A stretch of 64,000 nucleotides of DNA from positions 3,963,021-4,027,020 of the forward strand of contig NZ_CP011930.1 of NCBI RefSeq assembly GCF_001040945.1. Reading direction: 5' to 3'. A program made the position numbers and the translations under genes. This DNA comes from Herbaspirillum seropedicae. GTDB taxonomy: Bacteria; Pseudomonadota; Gammaproteobacteria; Burkholderiales; Burkholderiaceae_D. The notes below the pieces were generated by a model, which was not told the origin of the DNA, did no database searches, and saw only the letters and a list, made by a program, of their open reading frames with translations. Of this stretch, positions 55,518 to 64,000 are shown one piece after another; positions within the stretch are counted from its first letter, which is position 1, and the number at the start of each line of letters is the position of its first letter.

Positions 55518-56277
55518 GTTTCAAGAATTCGCGCAGCCTGGGGTTGCAGGAATTTTCTATAAGTTCACCCGGGTTTCCGTCAATTGCAATATGACCGTTC
55601 TCCATGAAAATCAGACGTGTCCCAACCCTTCTCGCGAAAGAGATTTCGTGAGTAACGACGATCATAGTCATGCCTTCCTCCGCCAGTGATTGCATGACGC
55701 GCAGAACTTCCTGGCGAAGCTCTGGATCAAGCGCCGAGGTCGGCTCATCGAACAACATCAACTTGGGACGTACGGCAAGTGCGCGTGCAATGGCGACTCG
55801 TTGTTGTTGGCCACCTGACAGTTCATTCGGATAATGATGTTTCCGCTCAGCGAGGCCGACCTTGGCCAGAAGTTCACTAGCCAGGGCATTGGCCTCTTCC
55901 GAAGAAGCGCCTCTCACATGGCGCGGACCAAACGCCACATTTTCCAATGCCGTCAGCTGCGGAAAAAGATTGAACTGCTGAAACACCATTCCAGCTTCCT
56001 GCCGGATCGCACGAACGCTCGAGCTTCCACTGAGTACGCTGATACCGTCTACCAGAAGATCGCCACCATCGATCTCCTCCAGAGCATTGATACACCGTAG
56101 CAGCGTCGACTTCCCCGAGCCGCTGGGACCGATCAACACCACGACCTCTCCTTTGCGGATGGTGAGATTGATACCATCCAGCACCACGTTGCTGCCGAAC
56201 CGCTTGCTCACCGATTTGAATTCAACCATCGCCGCTTCGGCGATCAATGTCCGCTCTGGTTTTTGTTGATTCATCAT
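55507..56277 (-). CDS. Polar amino acid ABC transporter ATP-binding protein
   Basis: 256 residues of the GlnQ/HisP type: Walker [15 protein letters not shown]-loop [10 protein letters not shown], signature [17 protein letters not shown], Walker [13 protein letters not shown] and switch His [10 protein letters not shown] chose ATG 56277 because its ATGA overlaps the permease stop; earlier frame extension is not homologous. Confidence 0.94.
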   Translation of the reverse strand: MMNQQKPERTLIAEAAMVEFKSVSKRFGSNVVLDGINLTIRKGEVVVLIGPSGSGKSTLLRCINALEEIDGGDLLVDGISVLSGSSSVRAIRQEAGMVFQQFNLFPQLTALENVAFGPRHVRGASSEEANALASELLAKVGLAERKHHYPNELSGGQQQRVAIARALAVRPKLMLFDEPTSALDPELRQEVLRVMQSLAEEGMTMIVVTHEISFARRVGTRLIFMENGHIAIDGNPGELIENSCNPRLREFLKHVE

Positions 56278-56930
56278 AGGATCCGCATCCTCTTTTCGAA
56301 GGTCCGCAACGCGTATGTCATTACACCGATCATGCACAGATAAATGGCGGCCACAGCAATCCAGATTTCAACCGCTCGGAAATTTGCCGCCATGATCTCT
56401 TGACCTTGCCTGGTAAGTTCTCCGACGCCAATGACGATGAACAGCGATGTGTCCTTCAGGCTGACGATAAACTGATTGCCCATTGCCGGCACCATCCGTC
56501 GTATTGCCACCGGGCCTATCACGAACGCAAGGACTCTCCACACCGGAAGGCCCAAAGCAAGGCCAGCTTCTCGCAATCCACGTGGCACTGACAAGAAAGC
56601 TCCACGGACGATCTCGGCAATATAGGCCCCCGAGTTGACAACAATTGAAGTGACCGCTGCCGTCATGGGATCTACGCGTATTCCCAGGAGCACCGGCAAA
56701 GCGAAGTAGATGAACATCACTTGCACGACGATCGGTGTCCCTCGGACGAACTCCACATACCCAAAACCAATTCCCTTCAATAAGGTATTGCCGTATGCAC
56801 GCATCAGTCCAGCCAAGAGGCCGACCAGCGTGCCGCCAACCAGGCCTGCGGCCGTGATCAGCACCGTGACCTTCGCCCCTTCCAAGAGCGCAGGCAACGA
56901 ATCAGTAATGACCGAAAAATCGAAATCCAC
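56274..56930 (-). CDS. Polar amino acid ABC transporter permease
   Basis: 218 residues with five hydrophobic segments and the HisMQ/GlnP pattern YVEFVRGTPIVVQVMFIYFA and EAGLALGLPVWRVLAFVIGPVAIR coupling loop. Second gene of the operon, 30 bp after the binding-protein stop and 4 bp overlapping the ATPase. Confidence 0.93.
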   Translation of the reverse strand: MDFDFSVITDSLPALLEGAKVTVLITAAGLVGGTLVGLLAGLMRAYGNTLLKGIGFGYVEFVRGTPIVVQVMFIYFALPVLLGIRVDPMTAAVTSIVVNSGAYIAEIVRGAFLSVPRGLREAGLALGLPVWRVLAFVIGPVAIRRMVPAMGNQFIVSLKDTSLFIVIGVGELTRQGQEIMAANFRAVEIWIAVAAIYLCMIGVMTYALRTFEKRMRIL

Positions 56931-56960
56931 CGTCTATCTCCCCAATTTCCTCTGCGCGCC

Positions 56961-57710
56961 TCACTGCTTCGGCGGCTCCGCTCCGAACCACTTGCGGTAG
57001 ATTTCCGCATATCGCCCATCCGCCTTGATCTTGGCCAGAGCGGCATTGACCTTCGGCACCAAAGGGCTACCTTTGGGGAAACCGATCCCGTACTGATGCG
57101 CCATCATCTGGGTACCGACAACTTTTGCCCTGCCTTTTCCTGCAGTAGCGATGTAGTACAGGACATTCGGCGTATCGTGCATCGCCGCGTCCACGCGGCC
57201 CGTCTGCAATTCAAGATATGCGTTATCGATATTGGGGAACTGATGCAACTCGGTTGCCTTGAAATTTGCCTTCGCGTAATCAAATGCGGAGGTTCCGCTT
57301 TTAACCGCGAGCGCCTTGCCAGCCAGATCCGCGACACTCTTGATGGAACTGCCGACCGGCACCATCAGCGAGAAACCGCTGTCGTAATAACCGTCAGAAA
57401 AATCAATCACCTTCTTCCGCTCGTCCTTGATGGTGATACCCGCCAGAGCCACGTCAACATTCTTGGTCTGAAGCGCAGGAATAATGCCGTTGAAGTCCAT
57501 GGGCTGCAGCTTGTATGTCACCCCGATGTCCTTTGCAATGGCGTCCCAGAGATCGATGTCAAATCCCACGTATTGGTTACGGTCCTTGAATTCGAAAGGA
57601 ACGAAGGCGGTGTCACAGGCCACGACAAGAGTCTCCGCTCGGGCACTGGCGCCAACAACGGATAAAGCTACCAACGACGCAAAAACCAGCTTTGCAAAAG
57701 GCAATTTCAT
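56961..57710 (-). CDS. Polar amino acid ABC transporter substrate-binding protein
   Basis: 249 residues: signal peptide [25 protein letters not shown], then [34 protein letters not shown] and [25 protein letters not shown], the family-3 binding protein signature. First gene of the five-gene cluster. ATG 57710 opens directly on the signal peptide; the frame is open further but without homology. Ligand probably a polar or acylated amino acid (inference). Confidence 0.93.
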   Translation of the reverse strand: MKLPFAKLVFASLVALSVVGASARAETLVVACDTAFVPFEFKDRNQYVGFDIDLWDAIAKDIGVTYKLQPMDFNGIIPALQTKNVDVALAGITIKDERKKVIDFSDGYYDSGFSLMVPVGSSIKSVADLAGKALAVKSGTSAFDYAKANFKATELHQFPNIDNAYLELQTGRVDAAMHDTPNVLYYIATAGKGRAKVVGTQMMAHQYGIGFPKGSPLVPKVNAALAKIKADGRYAEIYRKWFGAEPPKQ

Positions 57711-57798
57711 GATGAACCTTTCAAAAGGGAGGGAAGCAAAGAGCAAGGATCTACAAGTGCATTTGCGACGCAAGCACACAAGCAAGTATAGTTGCACG

Positions 57799-57823
57799 CA
57801 AACGAATAATGCAAAATTATTTG
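57799..57823. promoter_or_regulatory. AT-rich palindrome upstream of the first ABC cluster
   Basis: GCAAACGAATAAT and ATTATTTGC are inverted around GCAAA (7 of 8 inner positions match), about 90 bp upstream of the binding-protein start. It is a candidate operator for the RpiR regulator at the end of the same cluster. Confidence 0.55.
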
Positions 57824-58157
57824 CATATATATTTCTATCGGCTGTACGGGGACTATAGGCGCCCAAGCCCGCAGACTTTTGTAGGGCAGATGCTGCTGGG
57901 CGTGGACTATTTGGGGCAGGGAGGACCGCATGAGCGCACGACTGCCTTCCAAGCCAGTGGAAAATGAGGAAACTCGCGACGCTCAGTCACGCGAGTCAAT
58001 CCACACCAACAGCATCGTCATGCTTGCAGAGCTCCCCCCTGGGCAACGATATCGATGCGTACGGGCGTATCGGCTATATCAGTCGCTGGGCGGAGTGGTG
58101 AGCCAATCAAGACGTAGCCGCCTGGCGTACAGGCGTACGGATCGCAGTACGGGGACG

Positions 58158-58892
58158 TCAGTGCGAAAGGATCTTTGAGAGAAACTGCCTGCTACGCGCT
58201 GAGTGATCGCCTCCGCCAGCAAAGAAATCATCCTTGCTGCGGTCTTCGACGATGCTGCCCTGATCCATGAAGATCACACGATGCGCAACCATGCGGGCGA
58301 ATCCCATTTCATGGGTAACACACACCATGGTCATGCCTTCCTGCGCTAGCTCGACCATGACGTCCAGTACCTCGTTGACCATTTCCGGATCGAGTGCCGA
58401 GGTGGGCTCGTCGAACAACATGCAAATAGGATCCATGGCCAGAGCGCGGGCAATCGCGACGCGCTGCTGCTGCCCTCCGGACAACTGACCAGGATATTTT
58501 CCGGCATGTGCTTTCAGGCCGACACGCTCTAGATATTTCATGCCGTGCTGGTGAGCCTCATCCTTCTTCCGGCCCAGTACCTTTATCTGCGCCAACGTCA
58601 GGTTCTGGATGATCGTCAGATGTGGAAACAATTCAAAATGCTGGAACACCATGCCGACCCGCGAGCGTAATCTGGGCAGGTTCGTGCTGCGGTCGTTGAC
58701 CTTGACGCCATCGATCGTGATGCTGCCTTCCTGAATCGGCTCCAGCGCATTGATGGTCTTGATCAGTGTCGACTTGCCTGACCCCGAAGGTCCGCACACC
58801 ACCACCACTTCTCCTTTGGCAATGACGGCGTTGCAAGCGGAGAGCACCTTGAAGTCGCCGTAGTACTTCGATACATCTTGCAGCGTGATCAT
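58158..58892 (-). CDS. Glutamate/aspartate-type ABC transporter ATP-binding protein
   Basis: 244 residues of the GltL type: Walker [32 protein letters not shown], signature [18 protein letters not shown], Walker [25 protein letters not shown]. Last gene of the second transporter unit; it overlaps the permease stop by 4 bp. Confidence 0.93.
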   Translation of the reverse strand: MITLQDVSKYYGDFKVLSACNAVIAKGEVVVVCGPSGSGKSTLIKTINALEPIQEGSITIDGVKVNDRSTNLPRLRSRVGMVFQHFELFPHLTIIQNLTLAQIKVLGRKKDEAHQHGMKYLERVGLKAHAGKYPGQLSGGQQQRVAIARALAMDPICMLFDEPTSALDPEMVNEVLDVMVELAQEGMTMVCVTHEMGFARMVAHRVIFMDQGSIVEDRSKDDFFAGGGDHSARSRQFLSKILSH

Positions 58893-59572
58893 GTTGCAAC
58901 TTTCTTCCTGTAACGCTTGACCATGAGCGACATGGAAAAGCAGATGATGAAATACACCGCACCTGCGACAAACAGCATTTCGATGATGCGGCCATTGCGC
59001 TCGCCAATGCTGTAGGCACGTCCGAAGAAATCGGCCAATGCACTGACATAGACCAGCGACGTATCCTGGAAGAGGACGATACCTTGCGTGAGCAGAAGCG
59101 GCACCATGTTGCGGAAGGCCTGGGGCAGGATCACCATGCCCATGGCTTGCGGATACGTCAGGCCCAATGCATAGGCGGCGGCCATCTGTCCGCGCGATAC
59201 GCTATTGATGCCGGCGCGGATGATCTCGGCGTAATATGCCGCTTCAAACAACGCGAACGCCACCAGGGCCGAAGTCATGCGCAGGTCGTTGGCCGGCGAC
59301 AGACCGAACAACTTTTGCAGCAACTGGGGCACGATCAGGAAGAACCACAACAACACCATCACCAGCGGGATGGAGCGGAACAGGTTCACATACCCTGCGG
59401 CAAACCATTGCAAGGGACTATGCCTGGACAAGCGCATCATCGCCAGCAGCGTACCCCAGACCATGCCGAACACAATCGCGACCAGCGTGATCTTGAGCGA
59501 CACCAGCAAGCCATCGCCGAGCACCCTGAGTGCCGCCGGTGTCACCGCACTGAAATCGAATTCGTATGCCAT
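58889..59572 (-). CDS. Glutamate/aspartate-type ABC transporter permease (GltK-like)
   Basis: 227 residues with HisMQ-type segments: [46 protein letters not shown] and [20 protein letters not shown] 59572 has GAAGGAG upstream. Second permease of the Glt-type pair. Confidence 0.92.
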   Translation of the reverse strand: MAYEFDFSAVTPAALRVLGDGLLVSLKITLVAIVFGMVWGTLLAMMRLSRHSPLQWFAAGYVNLFRSIPLVMVLLWFFLIVPQLLQKLFGLSPANDLRMTSALVAFALFEAAYYAEIIRAGINSVSRGQMAAAYALGLTYPQAMGMVILPQAFRNMVPLLLTQGIVLFQDTSLVYVSALADFFGRAYSIGERNGRIIEMLFVAGAVYFIICFSMSLMVKRYRKKVAT

Positions 59573-59583
59573 GCCTGTCTCCT

Positions 59584-60309
59584 TCACTTTCCAGCCATGC
59601 CGGGCAGGCTGGTCTTGCGTTCCAGTATCCGCATCAGGGACATGACACAGATATTGATCAGCATGTAGGCCAGCGTGACCGCAATAAATGCTTCATAGGG
59701 CTGGGCGGTATAGTCAACCAGTTGGCGCCCTTGCGCGGCAAGCTCCAGTAGGCCGATGGTGGAGGCCACGGCCGAGTTCTTGAAAATGTTGAGAAATTCT
59801 GAAGTCAGCGGTGGCAGCACGATGCGCATGGCCATCGGCAGCAGCACGAAGAGATAGGTCTGCCCCAATGTCAGGCCCAGCGCCAGACCAGCACCCTTCT
59901 GGCCGCGCGGCAGGGACTCGATGCCCGACCGCACCTGTTCGCAGACCCGGGCCGCCGTGAACATGCCGAGGCATAGCATCGCCATGACGAACTGTTGCGT
60001 CATCGGTGGAAGCGCTTTGACTGCATCGCCCCAGGGCAGCAATTCCGGCATGGCGAAGTACCAGATGAAGATCTGCACCAGCAGCGGCACATTGCGGAAC
60101 AGTTCCACATAACATGCCGCAAAACCGGACAAGGCGCGGTTGGGCAAGGTCCGCAGGATGCCCAGGAAAGTCCCCAGGACCAGCGCCAGGATCCACGCAG
60201 ACAGACCAAGTGCGACCGTAACGCCCAAGCCCGAGAGGAGCCAGTCGAGATAGGTCTGCCCCGTGCTCGGCGCCTGGAGGAATACTGACCATTGCCATTG
60301 GTATGCCAT
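59584..60309 (-). CDS. Glutamate/aspartate-type ABC transporter permease (GltJ-like)
   Basis: 241 residues: [55 protein letters not shown] and [19 protein letters not shown], matching the GltJ half of the heterodimeric permease. Precedes the GltK-like gene by 11 bp. GAAGGAAG is upstream of the start. Confidence 0.92.
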   Translation of the reverse strand: MAYQWQWSVFLQAPSTGQTYLDWLLSGLGVTVALGLSAWILALVLGTFLGILRTLPNRALSGFAACYVELFRNVPLLVQIFIWYFAMPELLPWGDAVKALPPMTQQFVMAMLCLGMFTAARVCEQVRSGIESLPRGQKGAGLALGLTLGQTYLFVLLPMAMRIVLPPLTSEFLNIFKNSAVASTIGLLELAAQGRQLVDYTAQPYEAFIAVTLAYMLINICVMSLMRILERKTSLPGMAGK

Positions 60310-60330
60310 CGCTGCTTCCTTCTCTGACGC

Positions 60331-60906
60331 TCAGAGCACAGTTTCGGCGAAGGGCAGGTCCCCCTCGCCTTGTCCTTCGGCCCGCATGCCGAAGGCGTTC
60401 AAGGTCATCGCCACCAGTGCGTAATAGCCCAGCAACCCCACCAGATTGACGACGACCGGCAGGCCGAACATCGCAACGGCTGCTGCGTAGGTGCGCTCAG
60501 AAACACGCTTGTCGCGGTATAGCTCATTGGCAAAATTCCAGATCACCCGCTCGTCCTCCAGCGGGAAATCCGGCGTGGCGCCCTGACGAATCTGTTCTGC
60601 GACATCAGGCAGGATCCCCGCTTCGACGGCGATCGGCAGGTGGATGTGCCATTCCGCCTGTGATTGCCATGCAGCCGCCGTCGCGAGGATCGCCAGTTCC
60701 GACAACCGCAGCGGCAGGCCCGTCTCATAGCGGCAGAAAGCCCCAAGCCGCTGCGCCAGCTCGCCCAGCGCAGGACTGTGAATCCAGGCCACGAAAGGAC
60801 CATTCAGATTTTTTCGCGGCCCGGCAAGAATTGCATCGAGCATGGCGGTCTGCTCGGACGTCATCTGCTCACGGACGATGGCGGGCAGGCGGTTGGACTT
60901 GGTCAT
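60331..60906 (-). CDS. Carboxymuconolactone decarboxylase / AhpD-like protein
   Basis: 191 residues of the CMD fold: NLNGPFVAWIHSPALGELAQRLGAFCRYETGL, WQSQAEWHIHLPIAVEAGI and VVNLVGLLGYYALVAMTLNAF. The AhpD CxxC redox pair is absent. ATG 60906 has GAGGAG upstream; an earlier in-frame region is not homologous. It lies between the transporter permeases and the binding-protein gene; role unknown. Confidence 0.85.
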   Translation of the reverse strand: MTKSNRLPAIVREQMTSEQTAMLDAILAGPRKNLNGPFVAWIHSPALGELAQRLGAFCRYETGLPLRLSELAILATAAAWQSQAEWHIHLPIAVEAGILPDVAEQIRQGATPDFPLEDERVIWNFANELYRDKRVSERTYAAAVAMFGLPVVVNLVGLLGYYALVAMTLNAFGMRAEGQGEGDLPFAETVL

Positions 60907-60944
60907 ACGTGTCTCCTCGAGGATGGGCGTGGCAACTTCCTGCC

Positions 60945-61862
60945 TCAATCCATCGGCTTGTCGCTCGGTGTCGCATACAACTTCATGACGGTGTCCGACA
61001 TCGGGAAGTTGAAGCTGACGTTCTTGGGTGGAATCGGGAAGGTGAACCACTTGGCATATATCTTCTTGATCTCGCCGCTCTTCATCAGGCCGGACAGCGT
61101 GTCGTCCACCAGTTGCTTGAATTGCGGATCATCACGGCGCACCATGAACGCATACGGTTCTGCACCGAAAGGATTGCCGGTCAACACCCAGTCATTGGGC
61201 TTTTGCGCAGTGGTACGGGCTCCTGCCAGCAGAACGTCATCCATCACATAGGCCGCCACGCGACCCGATTGCAGGATCAGGAAGGCTTCGCCATAGTCCT
61301 TGGCGCTCTGGATCTGCATACCCATCTTGCGGTGCTCATTGAGGTTGCGCAGCAGCTGCTCGGACGTGGTGCCGGCATTGGTCACCACCGCCTTCCCGGC
61401 CAGGTCGGGGAAGTCCTTGATACCGCTGTCGCGCTTGGTCAAAATGCGGCTGCTGGCGACGAAGAAGTTGGTCGCGAATGACACCTGCTGCCAGCGGCTT
61501 TTCAGATTGCTGGTCACGCCGCATTCGAGATCGATGGTGCCGTTCTGCAGCAAGGGCGTACGATTCTGCGACGTGACCGGCACCATGCGCACCTCCAGTT
61601 TGGCCGCGCCGATCTTGGTCTTCACCGCATCAATCACCTTATTGCAGAGGTCTTGCGAATAGCCGATCACCTGCTGGTTCTCGTCGTAATAGGAAAACGG
61701 AATGGAGCTGGTACGATGGCCGATGGCGATCAGGTTGGCGTCCTTGATCTTCTGCAGCGTGGGGCCCAATGCGGAATCCGCAGCACAGGCTTGCTGTGGC
61801 AGTACGGCCAACATCATGGACAGCATGGCGGCCGGTACGGCCAGATTGACTAGGCATTTCAT
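60945..61862 (-). CDS. Glutamate/aspartate-type ABC transporter substrate-binding protein (GltI-like)
   Basis: 305 residues: signal peptide MKCLVNLAVPAAMLSMMLAVLPQQACA, IAIGHRTSSIPFSYYDENQQVIGYSQDLCN and IDLECGVTSNLKSRWQQVSFATNFF, typical of GltI/DctP-like amino acid binding proteins. AAGGAGG precedes the start. First transporter gene after the aminotransferase. Confidence 0.92.
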   Translation of the reverse strand: MKCLVNLAVPAAMLSMMLAVLPQQACAADSALGPTLQKIKDANLIAIGHRTSSIPFSYYDENQQVIGYSQDLCNKVIDAVKTKIGAAKLEVRMVPVTSQNRTPLLQNGTIDLECGVTSNLKSRWQQVSFATNFFVASSRILTKRDSGIKDFPDLAGKAVVTNAGTTSEQLLRNLNEHRKMGMQIQSAKDYGEAFLILQSGRVAAYVMDDVLLAGARTTAQKPNDWVLTGNPFGAEPYAFMVRRDDPQFKQLVDDTLSGLMKSGEIKKIYAKWFTFPIPPKNVSFNFPMSDTVMKLYATPSDKPMD

Positions 61863-61899
61863 CGTTTACCCTCCTTGTAAAATATGGCTCTCAATGGGT

Positions 61900-63222
61900 T
61901 CAGGCGACCGATGCCGCAACGGCGTCGGACAGTCGTTGCACGATTTCGCTGATATCGTTCGACGAGGCGATGAACGGCGGCGCCAGCAGGATGTGGTCAC
62001 CATTTTTGCCGTCGATAGTGCCTCCCATCGGATACACCAGCAGACCACGCTTCATGGCTTCGGCCTTGACACGGGCATGGGTGCGCAAGTCGGGGGACAG
62101 TGGCAGCTTGCTGCTGCGCTCGGCCACCAGCTCCACGCCCACGAACAGGCCGCGGCCTCGGATATCGCCCACATGCGCCTGGTCGCCAAACGCCTGGCGC
62201 AACTCGCTACGCAACTGTTCTCCGCGCTGGCGAACGTTTTCCAGCAGGCGCTCTTCCTGAATCGTTTTCTGTACGGCCACGGCCGCGGCGCATGCCGTCG
62301 CATGACCGATGTAGGTATGGCCATGCTGGAAGAATCCCGAACCTCGCAACACGGCATCGTAGATGTGGTCGCTGCAAATCATGGCGCCTATCGGCTGGTA
62401 GCCGGCGCCGAGCCCTTTTGCAATCACGACGATATCGGGTACGACGCCATCCTCTTCGCAAGCGAACAGATAGCCGGTACGGCCCATGCCAGACATGACT
62501 TCATCCAGAATCAGCAACACACCGTATTTATCGCAGACCGCCCGGATCTTGCGGAAGTAGTCCCCTACCGGAGGGACTGCACCGGCTGTTGCGCCAACCA
62601 CCGTTTCGGCTACGAAGGCGATCACCTGATCGGCGCCGAGGGAAAGAATCTTCTGTTCCAGTTCATCGGCCAGGCGTTGTACATATTGCACATCACTTTC
62701 GCCGTCGGCGCGGTTGCGATAGGCGTAGCAGGGTGAGACGTGGTGCGCCTCGATGAGCATCGGCATGAACATTTCGCGACGCCATGCGTTACCGCCGATG
62801 GCCAGCGCACCCAGCGTATTGCCGTGATAGCTCTGCCGGCGCGCAATGATATGGCGGCGTTGCGGCTGGCCGACTTCGACGTAGTACTGGCGCGCCAGCT
62901 TCAATGCCGCCTCGACCGCTTCGGAGCCGCCTGACAGGAAGTAGACATGGTTGAGCGATCCTGGCGCAGCATCGGCCAGCATCGCTGCCAATTCTTCTGC
63001 TGGCGCAGTGGTAAAGAATGATGTGTGGGCATAGGCCAGTTCGCCGACCTGCTTGCGAATGGCTTCGATGACACGTGGGTGGCCATGCCCAAGACATGAC
63101 ACGGCAGCACCGCCGGAGGCGTCGATGTAGCGCTTGCCATCCTGGTCGATCAGTTCCATGCCTTCGCCGGCAACGGCCATGGGAAGTTTGCTACGGGGAT
63201 TGCGATGGAAAACATGGGTCAT
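61900..63222 (-). CDS. Class III PLP-dependent aminotransferase
   Basis: 440 residues: DASGGAAVSCLGHGHPRVIEAI, FLSGGSEAVEAALKLARQY (phosphate site), LILDEVMSGMGRTG and the PLP-Lys in VVIAKGLGAGYQP. The family includes omega-amino acid aminotransferases. ATG 63222 with AAAGGA upstream is preferred; homology begins there, although the frame extends to 63336. First gene of the second cluster, downstream of the RpiR-type regulator gene. Donor/acceptor unknown. Confidence 0.92.
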   Translation of the reverse strand: MTHVFHRNPRSKLPMAVAGEGMELIDQDGKRYIDASGGAAVSCLGHGHPRVIEAIRKQVGELAYAHTSFFTTAPAEELAAMLADAAPGSLNHVYFLSGGSEAVEAALKLARQYYVEVGQPQRRHIIARRQSYHGNTLGALAIGGNAWRREMFMPMLIEAHHVSPCYAYRNRADGESDVQYVQRLADELEQKILSLGADQVIAFVAETVVGATAGAVPPVGDYFRKIRAVCDKYGVLLILDEVMSGMGRTGYLFACEEDGVVPDIVVIAKGLGAGYQPIGAMICSDHIYDAVLRGSGFFQHGHTYIGHATACAAAVAVQKTIQEERLLENVRQRGEQLRSELRQAFGDQAHVGDIRGRGLFVGVELVAERSSKLPLSPDLRTHARVKAEAMKRGLLVYPMGGTIDGKNGDHILLAPPFIASSNDISEIVQRLSDAVAASVA

Positions 63223-63235
63223 TGCGTCTGTCCTT

Positions 63236-63554
63236 TTGCCTTTGCCTTTTGATGCGCAACGGGACGCCATGGCCAGAATGACCTGCCATGCAACATTCGT
63301 TGCGTTGAGAATTTGAGACGCAATATAAATGAACAAAATCGTCAGTGCAACATATGTTGCAAATATATTTTCAAATGATTTTTATGGTGCAATTGCGGCA
63401 TTTTTTTGGTGCGTAGAATCGCCGGGAAGCACACCAATGGCGCATTTGCGGCGATGTCGTCGTGCAACATTGCCTCGCAAACCAGAAGGGCGAGAAGAGG
63501 AGAAGAGGAGATACGCAGGTGCACGAGGCACCTGGCAAAACGAGCGCGGAAGGT
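63236..63554. other. Intergenic region, 319 bp, with palindromic operator candidates
   Basis: Between the aminotransferase start and the RpiR gene stop. Contains two TGCAAC-type palindromes (63289-63304 and 63346-63361) and a third half site at about 63465. No gene. Confidence 0.65.
63289..63361. promoter_or_regulatory. Two TGCAACAT palindromes, candidate RpiR operators
   Basis: TGCAACATATGTTGCA at 63346-63361 is a perfect 16-bp palindrome; TGCAACATTCGTTGCG at 63289-63304 is a near copy 57 bp away. They lie in the promoter region of the aminotransferase operon next to an RpiR gene. Confidence 0.7.
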
Positions 63555-64000
63555 CTAGCGGACGATGTAGGCGCCGGTGCTGTGCAGATCACTTTCTGCC
63601 AGCTCCAGGCGCCTGACTGCGTGCTCATCGTCAATAGAAATCACCAGTTCTATCAAGCTTTCCGCAATAGCGGTAGCAGCAGCCATGGATGGGAAAAAGG
63701 AGGGACTTTCGTGGGAAAACAGGATGCAATGGTCGGCCTTCAGAGCGATTGGCGCGACAGCGCTGTCCGTCAATGCGATCAATTTGGCGCCGGCCTGCTT
63801 GGCGGCTTCGGCAACCCGCACTGCCTCGGTCGAGTACGGCGCAAAACTGACTACTATCACCGCATCATGTGCAGCGATGGCGCGCAACTCCAGCTCGATC
63901 GAGCCTTCGCTGCCCCGCACCAGCGATACCGATGTCCGGAACAGGCGATACAGGTAATGCAGCAGGAAGGAAATGGAAAACGCGGCGCGAAAGCCTGCGA
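63555..64000 (-). CDS. MurR/RpiR-family regulator, C-terminal SIS part (5' partial)
   Basis: The minus-strand frame is open from the window end. Visible sequence includes FRAAFSISFLLHYLYRLFRT, IAAHDAVIVVSFAPYSTEAVRVAEAAKQAGAKLIAL and HCILFSHESPSFF, the SIS domain of RpiR proteins. The helix-turn-helix lies beyond the window. Upstream of and on the same strand as the aminotransferase-transporter cluster, which it probably regulates. Confidence 0.88.
   Translation of the reverse strand, partial: AGFRAAFSISFLLHYLYRLFRTSVSLVRGSEGSIELELRAIAAHDAVIVVSFAPYSTEAVRVAEAAKQAGAKLIALTDSAVAPIALKADHCILFSHESPSFFPSMAAATAIAESLIELVISIDDEHAVRRLELAESDLHSTGAYIVR

Overview
This window is GC-rich chromosome of a betaproteobacterium. 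Gene content and protein similarity (HrpA with a C-terminal extension, argA-yggX, Lrp next to a branched-chain amino acid binding protein, an OsmC-YcaO fusion) fit the Oxalobacteraceae, most likely a Herbaspirillum-like species. That placement is an inference from recognised protein families; the window has no rRNA.

Bases 1-15,990 are ordinary core genome: the tail of a helical-repeat protein, hrpA, argA-yggX, a two-domain M16 peptidase, rpiA, a CPA2-type antiporter, an Lrp regulator divergent from a branched-chain amino acid binding protein, two small proteins and tRNA-Thr(CGU).

Bases about 15,950-30,850 look like a genomic island. The left edge is the tRNA-Thr gene and the right edge is a diverged copy of the 3' part of that tRNA. 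The DNA inside is visibly more AT-rich, but no integrase is present in the window. From left to right it holds a 3'-truncated umuC behind a umuD with its own SOS box, a 60-residue basic protein, and a three-gene minus-strand operon. That operon encodes an AAA ATPase, a subtilisin-like protease and a nitrilase-fold enzyme. The ATPase-protease pair resembles the IetAS stability/defence module; the nitrilase partner and a near-consensus LexA box upstream of the operon make the locus unusual. The rest of the island is a row of about a dozen small minus-strand genes (immunity-like, DUF2750, MORN, small membrane proteins, a zinc ribbon). A hairpin repeat built on GTCCGC-CTGGCCGAT-GCGGAC recurs between them, usually just after a stop codon. 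One gene is broken by a 17-bp tandem duplication.

Bases 31,000-39,000 are mixed: a chemotaxis receptor, orphan small genes, a LysR regulator divergent from an NAD-binding epimerase-like protein, a lipoprotein, and an Imm50-like gene. Beside the Imm50-like gene lies a second copy of a roughly 210-bp non-coding element also found in the island.

Bases 39,000-53,200 are accessory metabolism and signalling. There are two TetR-controlled oxidoreductase units with clear palindromic operators, a nitronate monooxygenase, a Tat-signal DJ-1/PfpI protein divergent from a GlxA-type AraC regulator, and a CPYC flavoprotein with an Rrf2 regulator. An OsmC-YcaO fusion, a response regulator with a histidine kinase, and a PadR/DUF1700-DUF2807 pair follow.

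Bases 53,500-64,000 hold two polar amino acid uptake and processing clusters, each with an RpiR-type regulator. The first is binding protein, permease, ATPase, C45 Ntn-hydrolase, RpiR. The second is a Glt-type ABC transporter with a CMD/AhpD-like protein, a class III aminotransferase and an RpiR gene that runs off the window end.
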